From the NCBI RefSeq assembly GCF_007830235.1, contig NZ_VLKI01000002.1, forward strand, positions 1 through 64,000: 64,000 nt of DNA. Direction: 5' to 3'. The position numbers and the translations under genes are program-made. Below, piece by piece: positions 42,117-51,943 of the stretch (its first letter is position 1; every line of letters starts with the position of its first letter). The notes under the pieces are model-generated. The model saw only the letters and a program-made list of their open reading frames with translations. It was not told the origin of the DNA and ran no database searches. Source of the stretch: Cytobacillus oceanisediminis. Its GTDB lineage: Bacteria > Bacillota > Bacilli > Bacillales > Cytobacillaceae.

Positions 42117-42848
42117 TTAAACAACAATTGACCCTATAGCCGCCTCGTCTGCAATAATGGTCACAGCAGGGTGTGTTCTCAATATAGAGGCAGGGAAGCT
42201 TTCATTAACCTCTCCTTGTAACAGTTGCTCCAAGGCATCTCTTTTGGCATTTCCCGAGACAAGCAAGAGAATTTCTCTGCTGCGCATAATGCTCGCAATC
42301 CCCATAGTAATAGCATGAAAAGGCACTTCACTAAGGCTATTAAAATATCGTGCATTGGATTCGCGTGTAGAAGGTGTTAATTCGACAATATGTGTTTCAG
42401 ATTGAAAGGATGTACCAGGTTCATTAAAGCCAATATGGCCGTTGCTGCCGATGCCAAGAATTTGAAGATCAATGCCGCCATGTCTCTCTATCAGGTTTTC
42501 GTAATCGCTGCATTGCTTCTGAGGATTGGCTGTATCGCCTAAAGGAACATGAGTATTCGATTTTTTAATATCAATATGTTTAAATAAATGCTTGTCCATG
42601 AAAAAACGGTAACTATTTGGGTCTTCACTGGAAAGCCCCATATACTCATCCAGATTAAAGGTTGTAACGTCCTGATAGGAAGTATGGTTTTTTTGATGAT
42701 CTTTCACCAATTGAGCATATAATCCAACCGGGGTTCCGCCTGTTGCCAATCCCAGATTAATGTCAGGGCTGCGGCGGATTCTTTCGATTAAAAACTCCGC
42801 TGCTTTTTGACTCATTTCATCATAATTTTTTGCTTGTAAGATTTTCAC
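42117..42848 (-). CDS. nagB: Glucosamine-6-phosphate deaminase
   Basis: 243 aa from GTG 42848, whose start overlaps the nagA stop (GTGA) with AGGAGGAG upstream. Features: GLATGGTPVGLYAQL (phosphate-binding), FNLDEYMGL with the catalytic Asp, GIGSNGHIGFNEPGT with the catalytic His/Glu, and ITMGIASIM. Converts GlcN-6-P to fructose-6-P and ammonia. Usual length (240-245). Confidence 0.95.
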   Translation of the reverse strand: MKILQAKNYDEMSQKAAEFLIERIRRSPDINLGLATGGTPVGLYAQLVKDHQKNHTSYQDVTTFNLDEYMGLSSEDPNSYRFFMDKHLFKHIDIKKSNTHVPLGDTANPQKQCSDYENLIERHGGIDLQILGIGSNGHIGFNEPGTSFQSETHIVELTPSTRESNARYFNSLSEVPFHAITMGIASIMRSREILLLVSGNAKRDALEQLLQGEVNESFPASILRTHPAVTIIADEAAIGSIVV

Positions 42849-44032
42849 TGCTGTTCTCCTCCTCGATGATAGGCAAGCTCTCCACGGCAAAAAGTCATGG
42901 CTACTTCAAGCTGCTCATCCAATATCACGATGTCAGCGTCTTTTCCAATTGTGATGGTTCCTTTGCGATCGAAGACATTCAGCTGCTTAGCTGGATTAAC
43001 GGAAGCCATTTGGATGGTGTCTTCCAGTGAGCAGCTCGTAAAATCCATCATATTTTTCATCGCATGTCCGAGTTTTAGAATGCTGCCAGCGAGTGTTCCG
43101 TCGTGTAAAACCGCCTTTCCATCTTCAACCGTTACGGCTTGTCCTCCAAGATCATAGACTCCGTTTTTTAAGCATTTTGCCCTCATGGAGTCTGTTATTA
43201 AAATTAACTCTGTTTTGCCTTTTTGCTGAAAGGCCAGCTTCACCATTTCAGGCCGGACATGAACACCATCGGCGATTATTTCTGCTGTTAATTCATCCCG
43301 CAATAAAGCAGCACCGACTACACCGGGTTCCCGATGATGCAAGCCTCGCATTTGATTAAATAGATGTGTGACGTGTTTAGCGCCGGCTTCAATGGCTTGG
43401 GTGACTTCTTCATATGTGGCATCAGAATGGCCGATGGAGGCAATAATGCCGTTTTCATTCAAGTATTTCACCATTTCCATGCCACCTGGCTGTTCAGGAG
43501 CCAGTGTAACGATTTTTATCGATTGCTTCGCAAGATTGTTCCATTTTTTGCATTGCTCGATGCTTGAATCCACAATGAATTCCACTGGCTGAGCACCGGC
43601 TCTGGCTTTATTGACATACGGTCCTTCAAGATGAATGCCAAGGATTTCTGCCTTACCGGGTGATTGCTGCTTCTCTATATAATTCCCGGAATTTATCAGT
43701 GCATTTTCAATGGCTGCTTGGCTTTGAGTCATCGTTGTCGCTAAAAAGCTGGTAGTGCCTTCTTTAGGAAGAGCAGCGGACATGGTCTCTAAAGCTTCCG
43801 CTGTTGCATCCATCACATCAGCACCATTTACTCCATGGATATGAATATCTATTAGGCCGGGAATCGCTTTAAAGGAAGGGGAAACTTCAATCACCTCAAA
43901 TCCTTCCGTTTCCGGCAAATTCGTAATGGGTCCAACACCAATTATTTTGTTGTCCTGCAATTGAATATAGCCTGCTTCAATCTTTTGGTCTTCCGCATAT
44001 ATTTGCATTCCTTTAAGCAAGATAGCGTTCAA
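42845..44032 (-). CDS. nagA: N-acetylglucosamine-6-phosphate deacetylase
   Basis: About 395 aa. TTG 44032 is 9 nt from GGGAG and preferred over the TTG at 44041, which abuts the RBS. Amidohydrolase-superfamily motifs: PGLIDIHIHGVNGADVMD, HLEGPYVN, IGHSDATYEEV, HLFNQMRGLHHREPG, and LITDSMRA. Deacetylates GlcNAc-6-P. Upstream of it lies the repeat element 44068-44251. Confidence 0.93.
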   Translation of the reverse strand: MNAILLKGMQIYAEDQKIEAGYIQLQDNKIIGVGPITNLPETEGFEVIEVSPSFKAIPGLIDIHIHGVNGADVMDATAEALETMSAALPKEGTTSFLATTMTQSQAAIENALINSGNYIEKQQSPGKAEILGIHLEGPYVNKARAGAQPVEFIVDSSIEQCKKWNNLAKQSIKIVTLAPEQPGGMEMVKYLNENGIIASIGHSDATYEEVTQAIEAGAKHVTHLFNQMRGLHHREPGVVGAALLRDELTAEIIADGVHVRPEMVKLAFQQKGKTELILITDSMRAKCLKNGVYDLGGQAVTVEDGKAVLHDGTLAGSILKLGHAMKNMMDFTSCSLEDTIQMASVNPAKQLNVFDRKGTITIGKDADIVILDEQLEVAMTFCRGELAYHRGGEQQ

Positions 44033-44067
44033 GGTAATCAACTCCCATTGTACATATAGTAAATAAT

Positions 44068-44251
44068 AGGCTCTGTTAAATTTGGCTGTTGATTTCCGCT
44101 GCAGGCACTCGCTTTCCGCGGGGCTACCGGGAGCCTCCTCGTCGCTCTGCGCCTGCGGGGTCTCCCTTGGTACGCTACTCCCGCAGGAGTCTCGCCGCCT
44201 TCCACTCCAATCAACAGGGTGCTAAGAACAACATTGACCTTTAACAGAGCC
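44068..44251. repeat. MITE-like intergenic repeat, copy 3 (GGCTCTGTTAA subfamily)
   Basis: Ends AGGCTCTGTTAAA (44068-44080) and TTTAACAGAGCC (44240-44251) are inverted and match copy 1 at 28891-29064. Interior blocks TTGATTTCCGCTGCAGG and CCAATCAACAGGGTGCTAA are in the opposite orientation to copy 1. It lies 36 bp upstream of nagA, so nagA transcription either starts inside it or passes through it. Confidence 0.8.
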
Positions 44252-44461
44252 AAAAAGTAAAAGGAGAGATTCAGCTAGTTAAGGTTCGCTAATCTCAATA
44301 AGTATTCAAAAAACCAATGCTTCAAAAGCATCCCGTTTGTATTCCAGCAGACGGGGACTTCTTTTCAAGTAGTTATTCTACTATCAGGAATGAATGAAAA
44401 GTAGACACACATGTTAATTTGAACGTGTTTTCAGCGTTGGAGCAAGAATGATGAAAAGGGT

Positions 44462-44475
44462 TGAAAACGATTTCA
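44462..44475. promoter_or_regulatory. cre box (CcpA site) upstream of the PTS gene
   Basis: TGAAAACGATTTCA fits the consensus TGWAANCGNTNWCA at every position. Located 93 bp upstream of the PTS gene and on the side of divergent nagA, as expected for carbon catabolite control of amino-sugar uptake. Confidence 0.85.
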
Positions 44476-44567
44476 ATCCCATTGAACTGCGGCAGCTGCG
44501 AATATATGATACGGATAGAAGGATAAAGCACTAAGGTTTCTCATCAAGATAAAGGGGGTTAATATCA

Positions 44568-46103
44568 ATGAAAAAAGCTTTTGAAAAAGCGCAGCAATTT
44601 GGTAAATCGTTCATGCTTCCTATAGCGGTTTTACCGGCAGCAGGTTTGTTATTGGGAATTGGCGGAGCGCTGTCTAACCCGAATACGGTTTCAGCTTATC
44701 CATTTTTAGATATCAGCTGGCTGCAGGCCATTTTTACAATCATGAGTGCAGCAGGTTCAATCGTATTTGCCAACTTGCCGATCATATTTGCGGTAGGGGT
44801 AGCGATCGGTTTAGCCCGTTCAGATAAAGCAACAGCTGGATTAGCAGCCATGATCGGTTATTTTGTTATGAATAGTACCATCAGTGCGCTGCTTTCTTTA
44901 ACCGGAGACCTGGCGAAGGATAACTTGGCAGGAGCCGGTCAAGGGATGGCTGTCGGGATTCAGACTTTGGAAACGGGTGTATTTGGCGGTATTATCGTCG
45001 GGATAGCAGCAGCTGCCTTGCATAATAAATACAATAAAATTCAGCTGCCTCAAGTGTTAGGATTTTTTGGGGGATCTCGATTTATTCCTATTGTCGTTTC
45101 ATTTGCTTCCATTTTTGTAGGGGCGATTCTATTTGTGATCTGGCCATACTTCCAGGCTTTAATCAATGGGCTTGGGTCAGTGGTTACAGGTACCGGGGAA
45201 ATCGGAACGCTATTCTACGGATTTATTTTGCGTATGCTCGGACCGCTTGGCTTGCACCACATCTTCTATCTTCCATTCTGGCAAACGGCACTTGGCGGAA
45301 CGCTGGAGATTGGCGGGAAATTAGTCAGCGGTACTCAGAATATCTTTTTTGCCCAATTGGGTGACCCTTCGACTGAACAATATTACGAAGGGGTATCAAG
45401 ATTCATGTCAGGCCGTTTTATTACCATGATGTTTGGTCTGCCAGGAGCTGCATTGGCCATTTATCATTGCTCTAAAAAGAAAAACAGAAAAGTGGTAGCG
45501 GGAATTTTGTTATCAGCAGCGTTAACATCATTCTTGACAGGAATCACTGAGCCGCTGGAATTTAGCTTCTTGTTCGTGGCACCTCTTCTTTATTTAGTAC
45601 ATGCCATTTTCGATGGTTTTGCTTTTATGATGGCAGACATATTCAATATTACTGTCGGACAAACCTTCTCAGGCGGATTTATTGATTTCATTTTATTTGG
45701 AATTCTCCAAGGGGCCGATAAAACAAATTGGCCATATGTGTTAATGGTAGGTATTCCATGGTTCTTCTTATACTACTTTACGTTTAAATTCTTAATCAGA
45801 AAAAAGAACTTCAAAGTTCTTGGACGTGAAGATGAGGAACAGGCAGCAGAGCAAGTTTCAGCTACAGACCGTGCTAAAACGATTGTAGAAGGATTAGGCG
45901 GAACAAATAATATTGATATAGTTGATTGCTGTGCGACTCGTCTGCGGGTAACCGTTAAAGATGAATCCCTGGTAAAAGAAGATGTCATTAAACAGACCGG
46001 ATCAAAAGGAATTGTGAAAAAAGGAACGGGTGTTCAAGTTATTTATGGACCTCAAGTCACCATTGTTAAAAACGAAATAGAAGAGTATTTAGGTCAGGAA
46101 TAA
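44568..46103 (+). CDS. nagP: PTS transporter IIBC, N-acetylglucosamine type
   Basis: 511 aa. EIIC domain at residues about 1-400 ([40 protein letters not shown] with the conserved GITEPxEF) and EIIB at about 425-511 with the phosphorylated Cys in [13 protein letters not shown]. No EIIA domain, as in NagP-type systems that borrow it from another PTS protein. RBS AAAGGGGG, ATG 44568. Linked nagA, nagB and nanE support GlcNAc or ManNAc as substrate. Confidence 0.9.
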   Translation: MKKAFEKAQQFGKSFMLPIAVLPAAGLLLGIGGALSNPNTVSAYPFLDISWLQAIFTIMSAAGSIVFANLPIIFAVGVAIGLARSDKATAGLAAMIGYFVMNSTISALLSLTGDLAKDNLAGAGQGMAVGIQTLETGVFGGIIVGIAAAALHNKYNKIQLPQVLGFFGGSRFIPIVVSFASIFVGAILFVIWPYFQALINGLGSVVTGTGEIGTLFYGFILRMLGPLGLHHIFYLPFWQTALGGTLEIGGKLVSGTQNIFFAQLGDPSTEQYYEGVSRFMSGRFITMMFGLPGAALAIYHCSKKKNRKVVAGILLSAALTSFLTGITEPLEFSFLFVAPLLYLVHAIFDGFAFMMADIFNITVGQTFSGGFIDFILFGILQGADKTNWPYVLMVGIPWFFLYYFTFKFLIRKKNFKVLGREDEEQAAEQVSATDRAKTIVEGLGGTNNIDIVDCCATRLRVTVKDESLVKEDVIKQTGSKGIVKKGTGVQVIYGPQVTIVKNEIEEYLGQE

Positions 46104-46123
46104 ATAATAAGGACGTGTTTTAC

Positions 46124-46816
46124 ATGCATCAAGTGCTGGAACAGATCAAAAATGGACTAATTGTTTCCTGCCAGGCTTTAGAAGGAGAACCGCTTCATAG
46201 CTCGTTCATTATGGGACGTATGGCATTAGCTGCAAAGGAGGGAGGGGCTGTTGGCATTCGGGCCAACTCCGTCCCTGATATTAGGGAAATAAAAGAAATA
46301 GTCGATCTTCCTGTGATCGGCATCATCAAACAGGTATACAAGGACCATCCTGTCTTTATTACACCAACCATGAAAGAGATCGATGCCTTAGCTGACACGG
46401 GTGCCGAAATCATTGCGACAGATGCAACGAATCGGATCCGGCCAGATGGAAAGGATTTAGAATCGTTTTATCAAGACGTAAGATCAAAGTATCCTCATAT
46501 TTTGCTGATGGCGGATGTCTCTTCCGTTGAAGAAGCCATTTTTGCCGATGAGCTGGGGTTTGATATTGTCGCACCGACATTATACGGATATACAGAAGAG
46601 ACAAAAGGCTTGAAAATCGATGATCATGCCTACGCCGTGATCAAACAAATCGTCAAAGAAGTGAAGCACGCAAAGGTAATAGCAGAAGGAAATGTTTCAA
46701 CCCCGGAAATTGCCCGCTCTGTGCTGGATATTCATGTTCACTCGGTTGTGGTAGGCGGTGCGATTACAAGACCGCAGATCATTACAAAAAGATTTGTAGA
46801 TGCTATGCAAAAATAA
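46124..46816 (+). CDS. nanE: N-acetylmannosamine-6-phosphate 2-epimerase
   Basis: 230 aa from ATG 46124 (AAGGAC 11 nt upstream; an upstream GTG abuts the RBS). TIM-barrel motifs: [72 protein letters not shown] and [10 protein letters not shown]. Converts ManNAc-6-P to GlcNAc-6-P for NagA. It forms a two-gene unit with the PTS gene, so ManNAc or sialic-acid-derived sugar is a possible substrate in addition to GlcNAc. NanA and NanK are not present in the window. Confidence 0.93.
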   Translation: MHQVLEQIKNGLIVSCQALEGEPLHSSFIMGRMALAAKEGGAVGIRANSVPDIREIKEIVDLPVIGIIKQVYKDHPVFITPTMKEIDALADTGAEIIATDATNRIRPDGKDLESFYQDVRSKYPHILLMADVSSVEEAIFADELGFDIVAPTLYGYTEETKGLKIDDHAYAVIKQIVKEVKHAKVIAEGNVSTPEIARSVLDIHVHSVVVGGAITRPQIITKRFVDAMQK

Positions 46817-46823
46817 GGATTTA

Positions 46824-46868
46824 GCTGAAAATAACTCAGGCTCCTGACTGGGTTGTTTTCAGCTTTTT
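46824..46868 (+). terminator. Terminator after nanE
   Basis: GCTGAAAATAACTCAG pairs with CTGGGTTGTTTTCAGC (one or two mismatches), loop GCTCCTGA, then TTTTTG. Confidence 0.85.
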
Positions 46869-46979
46869 GCTTTAGTAGGGTTAATTATGATTAGTTCATA
46901 GTTTTCAGCCATTTGACTAAAAATAAGGGTAACAACTTGTATAATGAACGTATGGATGATCTAAAAGGGGAGAAAGAAT

Positions 46980-47819
46980 ATGGAATATCTGGGTGAGAAT
47001 CTTCTGCATGGCATAGCCTGCACGATGGAAAAATTCACAAGCTCTGAGTCGGAATTAGCAAAATATATTATCGAAAATCCTGATGAAATCAGCCAATTAT
47101 CGATCAACCAAATCGCGAAGAAAATTCATATTTCCCCGGCTACGATTACCCGCTTCTGTCAGAAAATCTCTTTTTCCGGGTTTAATGAGTTCAAACACGA
47201 ATTAAAAAGATATATCGATTTAAGGAACAAACCGACTGTAGCCAGTGACATCAAGGAGATCGATTATTTTTCCAATCTCTATCAAAACCATTTGGAGATT
47301 ATCGAAACGACCTTTCGGAAAATGACTTATTTTGATATTCAGCAGGCCGTTTCCCTTTTAACGGATGCTGAGAAAGTGCATGTATACGGCATCGGCAACT
47401 CAGGGATTGCAGCCCAGGAGTTCAAATGGAAGTTTTTTCGGATCGGAGTCCAGGTTGAGTCGATTACAGACCCTCATCAAGCTGTGATGGATGCAGCTTT
47501 AAGCACAGGCAAAAGTCTTGTCATTGGCATTTCTGTTTCAGGGAAAACAAAAGAAGTCATCGACGCGATTAAAATTGCCAAGAGGCAAGGTGCGTCAGTC
47601 CTTGCTATCACGAGTGATAAAACATCTGAACTTTCCCAGTTAGCAGATTTATCCCTTCTCGTTATGAGTAAAAGCAGTATGCATATGGGTCAGAACATTT
47701 CTCCAACCCTTCCGCTGTTTCTGCTATTTGACTTACTATACACAGAACTTGTAGCAAAAGACTATATGAACCGGATTCAGATTCGGGATAAGACGCTGAG
47801 GGCTTTGAAGGATATTTGA
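46980..47819 (+). CDS. RpiR family regulator with SIS domain
   Basis: 279 aa. N-terminal HTH at about 20-75 (LSINQIAKKIHISPATITRF) and SIS sugar-phosphate-binding domain at about 120-250 (VHVYGIGNSGIAAQEFKWKF, VIGISVSGKTKEVIDAIKIA). RBS AAGGGGAG, ATG 46980. Located after the PTS-nanE unit with its own upstream region; likely senses an amino-sugar phosphate and controls the cluster. MurR- and NanR-type RpiR regulators are known relatives. Confidence 0.88.
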   Translation: MEYLGENLLHGIACTMEKFTSSESELAKYIIENPDEISQLSINQIAKKIHISPATITRFCQKISFSGFNEFKHELKRYIDLRNKPTVASDIKEIDYFSNLYQNHLEIIETTFRKMTYFDIQQAVSLLTDAEKVHVYGIGNSGIAAQEFKWKFFRIGVQVESITDPHQAVMDAALSTGKSLVIGISVSGKTKEVIDAIKIAKRQGASVLAITSDKTSELSQLADLSLLVMSKSSMHMGQNISPTLPLFLLFDLLYTELVAKDYMNRIQIRDKTLRALKDI

Positions 47820-48079
47820 TGAAGGCCGTGCGATGAAAGGGACTGAACCAAATACATGGAATCCTTCCGCCTTCACAATTTTTTATCTAGTGTACAACAG
47901 TCCATCAGGCGATCGACCTGATCTTCTTAGCGGATGGGTCCTGCAGCACCTATCAAGCCAATCCATTCATATATTTAGGAACAATACGATATCCTTTTCG
48001 TGGGGTCTAATGCGAAAAGGTTTTGGTTTCCTTCTATCGGCAGTGTTGTCGAAAATTGCAGAAAAGTTAATGTGGTTTA

Positions 48080-48101
48080 TGTAAGCGTTTTCATTTATAA
48101 T
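48080..48101 (+). promoter_or_regulatory. cre box and -10 of RNA copy 1
   Basis: TGTAAGCGTTTTCA (48080-48093) fits the cre consensus fully and TATAAT follows at 48096-48101. No good -35 is seen (48073-48078 reads TGGTTT), so activity may depend on an activator or the promoter may be weak; CcpA binding would occlude it. Confidence 0.75.
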
Positions 48102-48107
48102 AAAAAC

Positions 48108-48260
48108 AGGTGGATGGCATGTGTGGCCATCATGGTATATAGCGAAGGCGGGGCTTATACTAATAAGTTTTACAGTTGACTAAAGAATATGAGAAAAGTT
48201 TAAGATTATAGGGGATAAGAAACCTTGTCATGCTGTTGAAAATGACAAGGTTTCTTTGTG
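48108..48260 (+). ncRNA. Candidate CcpA-controlled small RNA, copy 1
   Basis: Putative transcript from about 7 nt after TATAAT to a terminator. Hairpin 1: GATGGC/GCCATC around ATGTGTG (48113-48131). Terminator: GAAACCTTGTCAT (48219-48231) with ATGACAAGGTTTC (48242-48254), then TTTGTGTT. The 230-bp segment recurs almost identically at 58919-59150. A short frame starting MCGHHGI behind AGGTGG ends after 7 codons here but continues to 21 codons in copy 2, so coding is not conserved; RNA function is favoured. It could also be a leader whose target gene is lost. Confidence 0.5.
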
Positions 48261-48438
48261 TTAAAAAAGAGAAAAAACAGAGGAGCCTGACCCCGGATAC
48301 CATGAAGTTTTAAAGCGTAAAACAAAGAATCGGTTTTTACCTTATATGCCTCCAGACTAGGCAGGTGGAACGTCATTAACTAGCATCCTCAGAGTCCTTA
48401 AAGATAATATCTTGGCATTTTATTAGCCGCGGGCATGT

Positions 48439-49818
48439 CTATAGCCACGCCTTCTTTAAAAGATTCACACCAAGCTGTATTTCATCAAAAGAAAGATTGC
48501 TGAAGCCAAGTTTGATAATCGGCTGTTCAGTATGATTATGGATGAAATAAAGAGAAGTGGGATATACTTTCACACCGCAACTGGATGCCTGTTGAAGAAG
48601 CCATTCTTCTGTGCGCTTAAGCTGAACTTTAATTAATACGTACAAACCGGACTGTTCCCCTATAATCGTTATGCATTGACCGAACTGTTCCTTTAATTCA
48701 GATACTAAATGCCCCATTTTTCTTTTATAAACAAGCCGCATGCGTTTAATGTGGCGATCCCACTCCCCATCTTCCATGAATTTGGCCATTGCAAGCTGGT
48801 TAAGAAGAGAAGCAGTATTCTCAAAATGACTAAACTGATTTTTGTAAAGGGTTAAAAGCGGCTGTGGCAGCACCATATAACTTAATCGGATTCCTGGAAG
48901 AAAGGACTTTGAAAAATTCCCAAGATAGATGACTCTGGCAGAATCAATCGAAGCGAGAGCAGGAAATGGCTTCTGCGTATAGCGAAACTCACTGTCATAA
49001 TCGTCTTCAATAATATATCCTTGCTTCATGTTGGCCCATTGAATAAGCCTTTGCCGCTGCTGAATGGACATGCTTACCCCGTATGGACTGTGATGGGAAG
49101 GGGTTACATAGATTAATCGTGATATCTTTTGTTCTAATTGGGAAAAATCAGCACCGGCTTCAGTAACTGGCAAGGTTTCAAGTAGATAACGATGGAATTG
49201 AAAGGCTTCCCTGGCACCATCATAGCCAGGGTCCTCTACGAAAATGCCCGGAAAATCATCCTTCAGTATATATCCAAGATTGATCAGCATTTGCTGGGTG
49301 CTGCTGCCTATAATAATGGAATTGGAATCTGCCCTTACCCCGCGGGATTGGAGCAAGTATGCCGCAATTTGTTCCCGGAGACAGGCTTCGCCAAATGGGG
49401 TCCCGTATCGAAAGCTTTCCTGAAACGTTAGTACTTGATTGGCCGTCCTTCTCCAGGCCTGTAAAGGAAAATGTGTCTGGTCTACGGCCCCTGCTTTAAA
49501 ATCAATCCGGACAGTTGGTGCCGCCTCTGTTTGCTTTTGGCTAATTGAAAGGGACGAGTCTTGAAATAAACTTGCTTCCAATTGATTTACAAAAAATCCT
49601 TTTCTTCCTTCTCCGCGAATATAGCCTTCAGCAGCAAGCTGATCATATGCCATTAAGGTGGTGTTGCGGCTTACTTGAAGGGAGTCTGCGAGCTGGCGAA
49701 TGGAGGGCAATTGTTCATCAGCCGGTATGTCACCCTGCTCAATATATTTTTTAAACTGCTCGTAGATTTGTTTATATTTAGGGGAGTCATCCTTAATAGC
49801 AAAAATGGTATTTTTCAT
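48439..49818 (-). CDS. MocR family regulator (GntR HTH + aminotransferase-like domain)
   Basis: 459 aa from ATG 49818, 6 nt after AAAGGAG; further in-frame ATGs upstream are less well placed. N-terminal GntR winged helix (LPSIRQLADSLQVSRNTTLM, residues about 38-57) and a class I/II aminotransferase fold (VDPGYDGAREAFQFHRY-like, YVTPSHHSPYG, IIEDDYDSEFRY). The PLP lysine is in GNFSKSFLPGIR. MocR proteins sense PLP or amino acids and usually control a divergent gene, here the PaiB-like gene. Confidence 0.9.
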   Translation of the reverse strand: MKNTIFAIKDDSPKYKQIYEQFKKYIEQGDIPADEQLPSIRQLADSLQVSRNTTLMAYDQLAAEGYIRGEGRKGFFVNQLEASLFQDSSLSISQKQTEAAPTVRIDFKAGAVDQTHFPLQAWRRTANQVLTFQESFRYGTPFGEACLREQIAAYLLQSRGVRADSNSIIIGSSTQQMLINLGYILKDDFPGIFVEDPGYDGAREAFQFHRYLLETLPVTEAGADFSQLEQKISRLIYVTPSHHSPYGVSMSIQQRQRLIQWANMKQGYIIEDDYDSEFRYTQKPFPALASIDSARVIYLGNFSKSFLPGIRLSYMVLPQPLLTLYKNQFSHFENTASLLNQLAMAKFMEDGEWDRHIKRMRLVYKRKMGHLVSELKEQFGQCITIIGEQSGLYVLIKVQLKRTEEWLLQQASSCGVKVYPTSLYFIHNHTEQPIIKLGFSNLSFDEIQLGVNLLKKAWL

Positions 49819-49973
49819 TGGCATCTCCTTTGACATGCTCAATTATTTAAAATTGTATCTTTTTATATGTCAGATTGAATATTATCATAACCTGTATCAA
49901 ATATATTTTGAATGCCTGCCGGAAGGATTTACTTAGTTTCCTGATTTTTGTAAAATGGAAAGGAGATTTTTTC

Positions 49974-50582
49974 ATGTATATTCCCAAGCACTTTAAGATC
50001 AACGAGGATGAAGCCTTCACTGTCATAAAGGAGAATAGCTTTGCGACTCTTTTTTCTCAGCACAATGGTCAACCATTCGCCACTCATTTGCCGTTAATTT
50101 TGAACAAAGAAAATACCTGCTTATATGGACATTTTGCCCGTCCGAATCCTCAGTGGAAAGATATACTGAATCAAACTGTACTAGTGATTTTCCACGGTCC
50201 TCACTGTTATGTCTCACCATCCTGGTATGAGACCAATAAAGCTGTGCCAACCTGGAATTATACAGCTATTCACGTATATGGCGAAGTCGAACTTATTGAG
50301 GATGAAGATGAGTTAATCGGTTCCATGCATGATATGGTTTTGAAGTATGAAGCTCCTGACAGTTCATACAGATTGCAAGATATTGATCCCGATTTTCTCG
50401 CTGGCATGAATAAAGGAGTTCAAGGATTCAAAATAAAGATTAATAGTATTGAAGGGAAAGCGAAATTAAGTCAAAACCATTCTCGCCAAAGGCAAGAACT
50501 CATTGTTAATCACCTGGAAAAGATTTTAAATACAGATGAGCAGCAAATATCAAAATTCATGAAAGAAAATCTTAAAAAGTAA
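49974..50582 (+). CDS. PaiB-like FMN-binding protein
   Basis: 202 aa from ATG 49974 behind AAAGGAGA; a longer in-frame start at 49875 has no RBS. FMN-binding PaiB/Pai2 motifs: [59 protein letters not shown], and the C-terminal KLSQNHS. Such proteins bind flavin; B. subtilis PaiB is linked to regulation of sporulation and polyamine functions. Divergent from and probably controlled by the MocR gene, as in many genomes. Confidence 0.88.
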   Translation: MYIPKHFKINEDEAFTVIKENSFATLFSQHNGQPFATHLPLILNKENTCLYGHFARPNPQWKDILNQTVLVIFHGPHCYVSPSWYETNKAVPTWNYTAIHVYGEVELIEDEDELIGSMHDMVLKYEAPDSSYRLQDIDPDFLAGMNKGVQGFKIKINSIEGKAKLSQNHSRQRQELIVNHLEKILNTDEQQISKFMKENLKK

Positions 50583-50607
50583 TAGTTAATTTTTTGTTTC
50601 AGTCAAG

Positions 50608-50829
50608 TCAAATAGAAATTAGGCTATTTTGCTGATTAGCGGATTCTGCATGAACATCGATTCCGTACTTCCTCACCCGTCTCATCAGCAGCGATTGTGT
50701 AACGCCCAGTTTTTGTGCACCCTTTCGTGTCGATTTTTCCTTTTTTAAAGCATCAAGAATCACATTCCTTTCAATGCTCTCCAGTAATTTCGGCATGCTG
50801 TTATACGGATTCGTCTGGCTGGCTGTCAT
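50608..50829 (-). pseudogene. Orphan Fis-type HTH tail of a sigma-54 activator
   Basis: 73-codon frame from ATG 50829. The part NSMPKLLESIERNVILDALK and KKEKSTRKGAQKLGVTQSLL is almost identical to the C-terminus of the activator at 59160-60560. The PAS and AAA+ parts are absent and there is no RBS. Apart from a few changes the Fis helix-turn-helix is intact, so a stand-alone DNA-binding peptide cannot be excluded, but decay of a second activator next to yhfZ is more likely. Confidence 0.6.
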
Positions 50830-50907
50830 TTAAGACTGTTTTTTATTAAGAATATGGATTTTTATAGAAAACCCTTGAATTAGAGATATGAAAACGCTAC
50901 ACTCAAA

Positions 50908-50927
50908 ATATACAATTTTTTGTATAT
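50908..50927. promoter_or_regulatory. Candidate YhfZ operator 1
   Basis: ATATACAATTTTTTGTATAT: half-sites ATATAC and GTATAT separated by 8 nt (extended perfect arms AATATACAA/TTGTATATT), 19 bp upstream of the yhfZ start. A second site with the same architecture lies upstream of yhfY. A GntR-type regulator is expected to bind such AT-rich dyads. Confidence 0.65.
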
Positions 50928-50945
50928 TGAAAGAGGTATTGACAT

Positions 50946-51878
50946 ATGAGCCGAATTTGGGAAAGTTTGTATTCGAAAAATGGGCTGGCAGCGAAGTTTA
51001 TTGCGATGGAGCTTATTCAGTTTTTAGAGGGAGAGAGGATCCCGCGGGTTAGTGATTTTACGGAAAAGCTTTCCCTGGGTCGGGGAACTGTGCAGGGAGC
51101 ACTAAGAGTGCTGGAGGAATTGCATGCCATTTCTCTGGAGTCCAGGGGGCATCTTGGGACCTTTCTTAAAAAAAGGGACATCAACCTTCTTTACGAGATT
51201 GCCGGCATCGGACCTGTAATGGGCGTTATGCCATTGCCATATTCCCGCAAGTATGAAGGCTTGGCTACCGGCATGGTGGAAGGCTTTGAAGAGATGAATA
51301 AGAAATCAGGACTCGCTTATATGAGAGGGGCCAGGAGAAGAATTGAATCTTTGAAAACGCGCCGCTACGATTTTGCGATCATGTCCCAGCTGGCAGCGGA
51401 AGAAGCAGTACAGGAATTTGAGGGCCTGGAAATTCTTCATACGTTAGGTCCTGAAACATATGTGACGTCCCACAAAGTATTTTTTTCAAAAAGCGGAAAT
51501 GACAGGATTATAGACGGCATGAGATTAGGGATTGACTATTCATCTACTGACCAGGCCAATATCACCCTGCTGGAATGTGAAGGTTTGGATGTTGAACTCA
51601 TCAAAGTAGATTATATGCAGCTTTTCACCATGCTGAAAAATGGCAGTATTGATGCAGCAGTGTGGAATGCTGATGAAGCCAGAGCTTTTAAGACTTTTAC
51701 TTCCTCAGATTTTAAATCGAAAAAAGCAAAGGAACTGGCCCTGAAAGCGACAAGGGCTGCCATTGTGATAGAAAGTGAAAGAACAAATATTAAGGAACAG
51801 ATCCAGCTTCTTCAATTTGAAAAAGTGGAGGAAATCCAACAGCTTGTCGAGGAGGAAAAAAAGTATCCTCACTATTAA
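50946..51878 (+). CDS. yhfZ: YhfZ family transcriptional regulator
   Basis: 310 aa. N-terminal winged helix (residues about 20-75: VSDFTEKLSLGRGTVQGALR) and a C-terminal periplasmic-binding-like domain (GIGPVMGVMPLPYSRKYEGL, FAIMSQLAAEEA, DYMQLFTMLKNGSIDAAVWN). This is the YhfZ architecture. RBS AAAGAGGT before ATG 50946. First gene of a yhf/php-type operon with the same set of genes as in E. coli (yhfZYXWVUTS plus php). It likely controls the operon through the ATATAC-N8-GTATAY sites. Confidence 0.85.
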   Translation: MSRIWESLYSKNGLAAKFIAMELIQFLEGERIPRVSDFTEKLSLGRGTVQGALRVLEELHAISLESRGHLGTFLKKRDINLLYEIAGIGPVMGVMPLPYSRKYEGLATGMVEGFEEMNKKSGLAYMRGARRRIESLKTRRYDFAIMSQLAAEEAVQEFEGLEILHTLGPETYVTSHKVFFSKSGNDRIIDGMRLGIDYSSTDQANITLLECEGLDVELIKVDYMQLFTMLKNGSIDAAVWNADEARAFKTFTSSDFKSKKAKELALKATRAAIVIESERTNIKEQIQLLQFEKVEEIQQLVEEEKKYPHY

Positions 51879-51910
51879 GAAACTGGAGTTCTAGTTTCTT
51901 TCTGTGATTA

Positions 51911-51930
51911 ATATACTAAATACTGTATAC
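51911..51930. promoter_or_regulatory. Candidate YhfZ operator 2
   Basis: ATATACTAAATACTGTATAC: ATATAC and GTATAC with the same 8-nt gap as site 1, 13 bp upstream of the yhfY start and 6 bp before its RBS. The shared half-sites and gap argue for one regulator. Confidence 0.6.
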
Positions 51931-51943
51931 TGGAGGAATTTCA

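Noticed and set aside
47833..48084. 83-codon plus-strand frame after the RpiR gene
   Set aside because: No convincing RBS or family, composition unlike its neighbours, and its end runs into the repeated RNA segment at a point where copy 2 has no equivalent frame.
50889..50902. cre-like TGAAAACGCTACAC upstream of yhfZ
   Set aside because: Matches only the left half of the cre consensus; the right half (NTNWCA) is broken.
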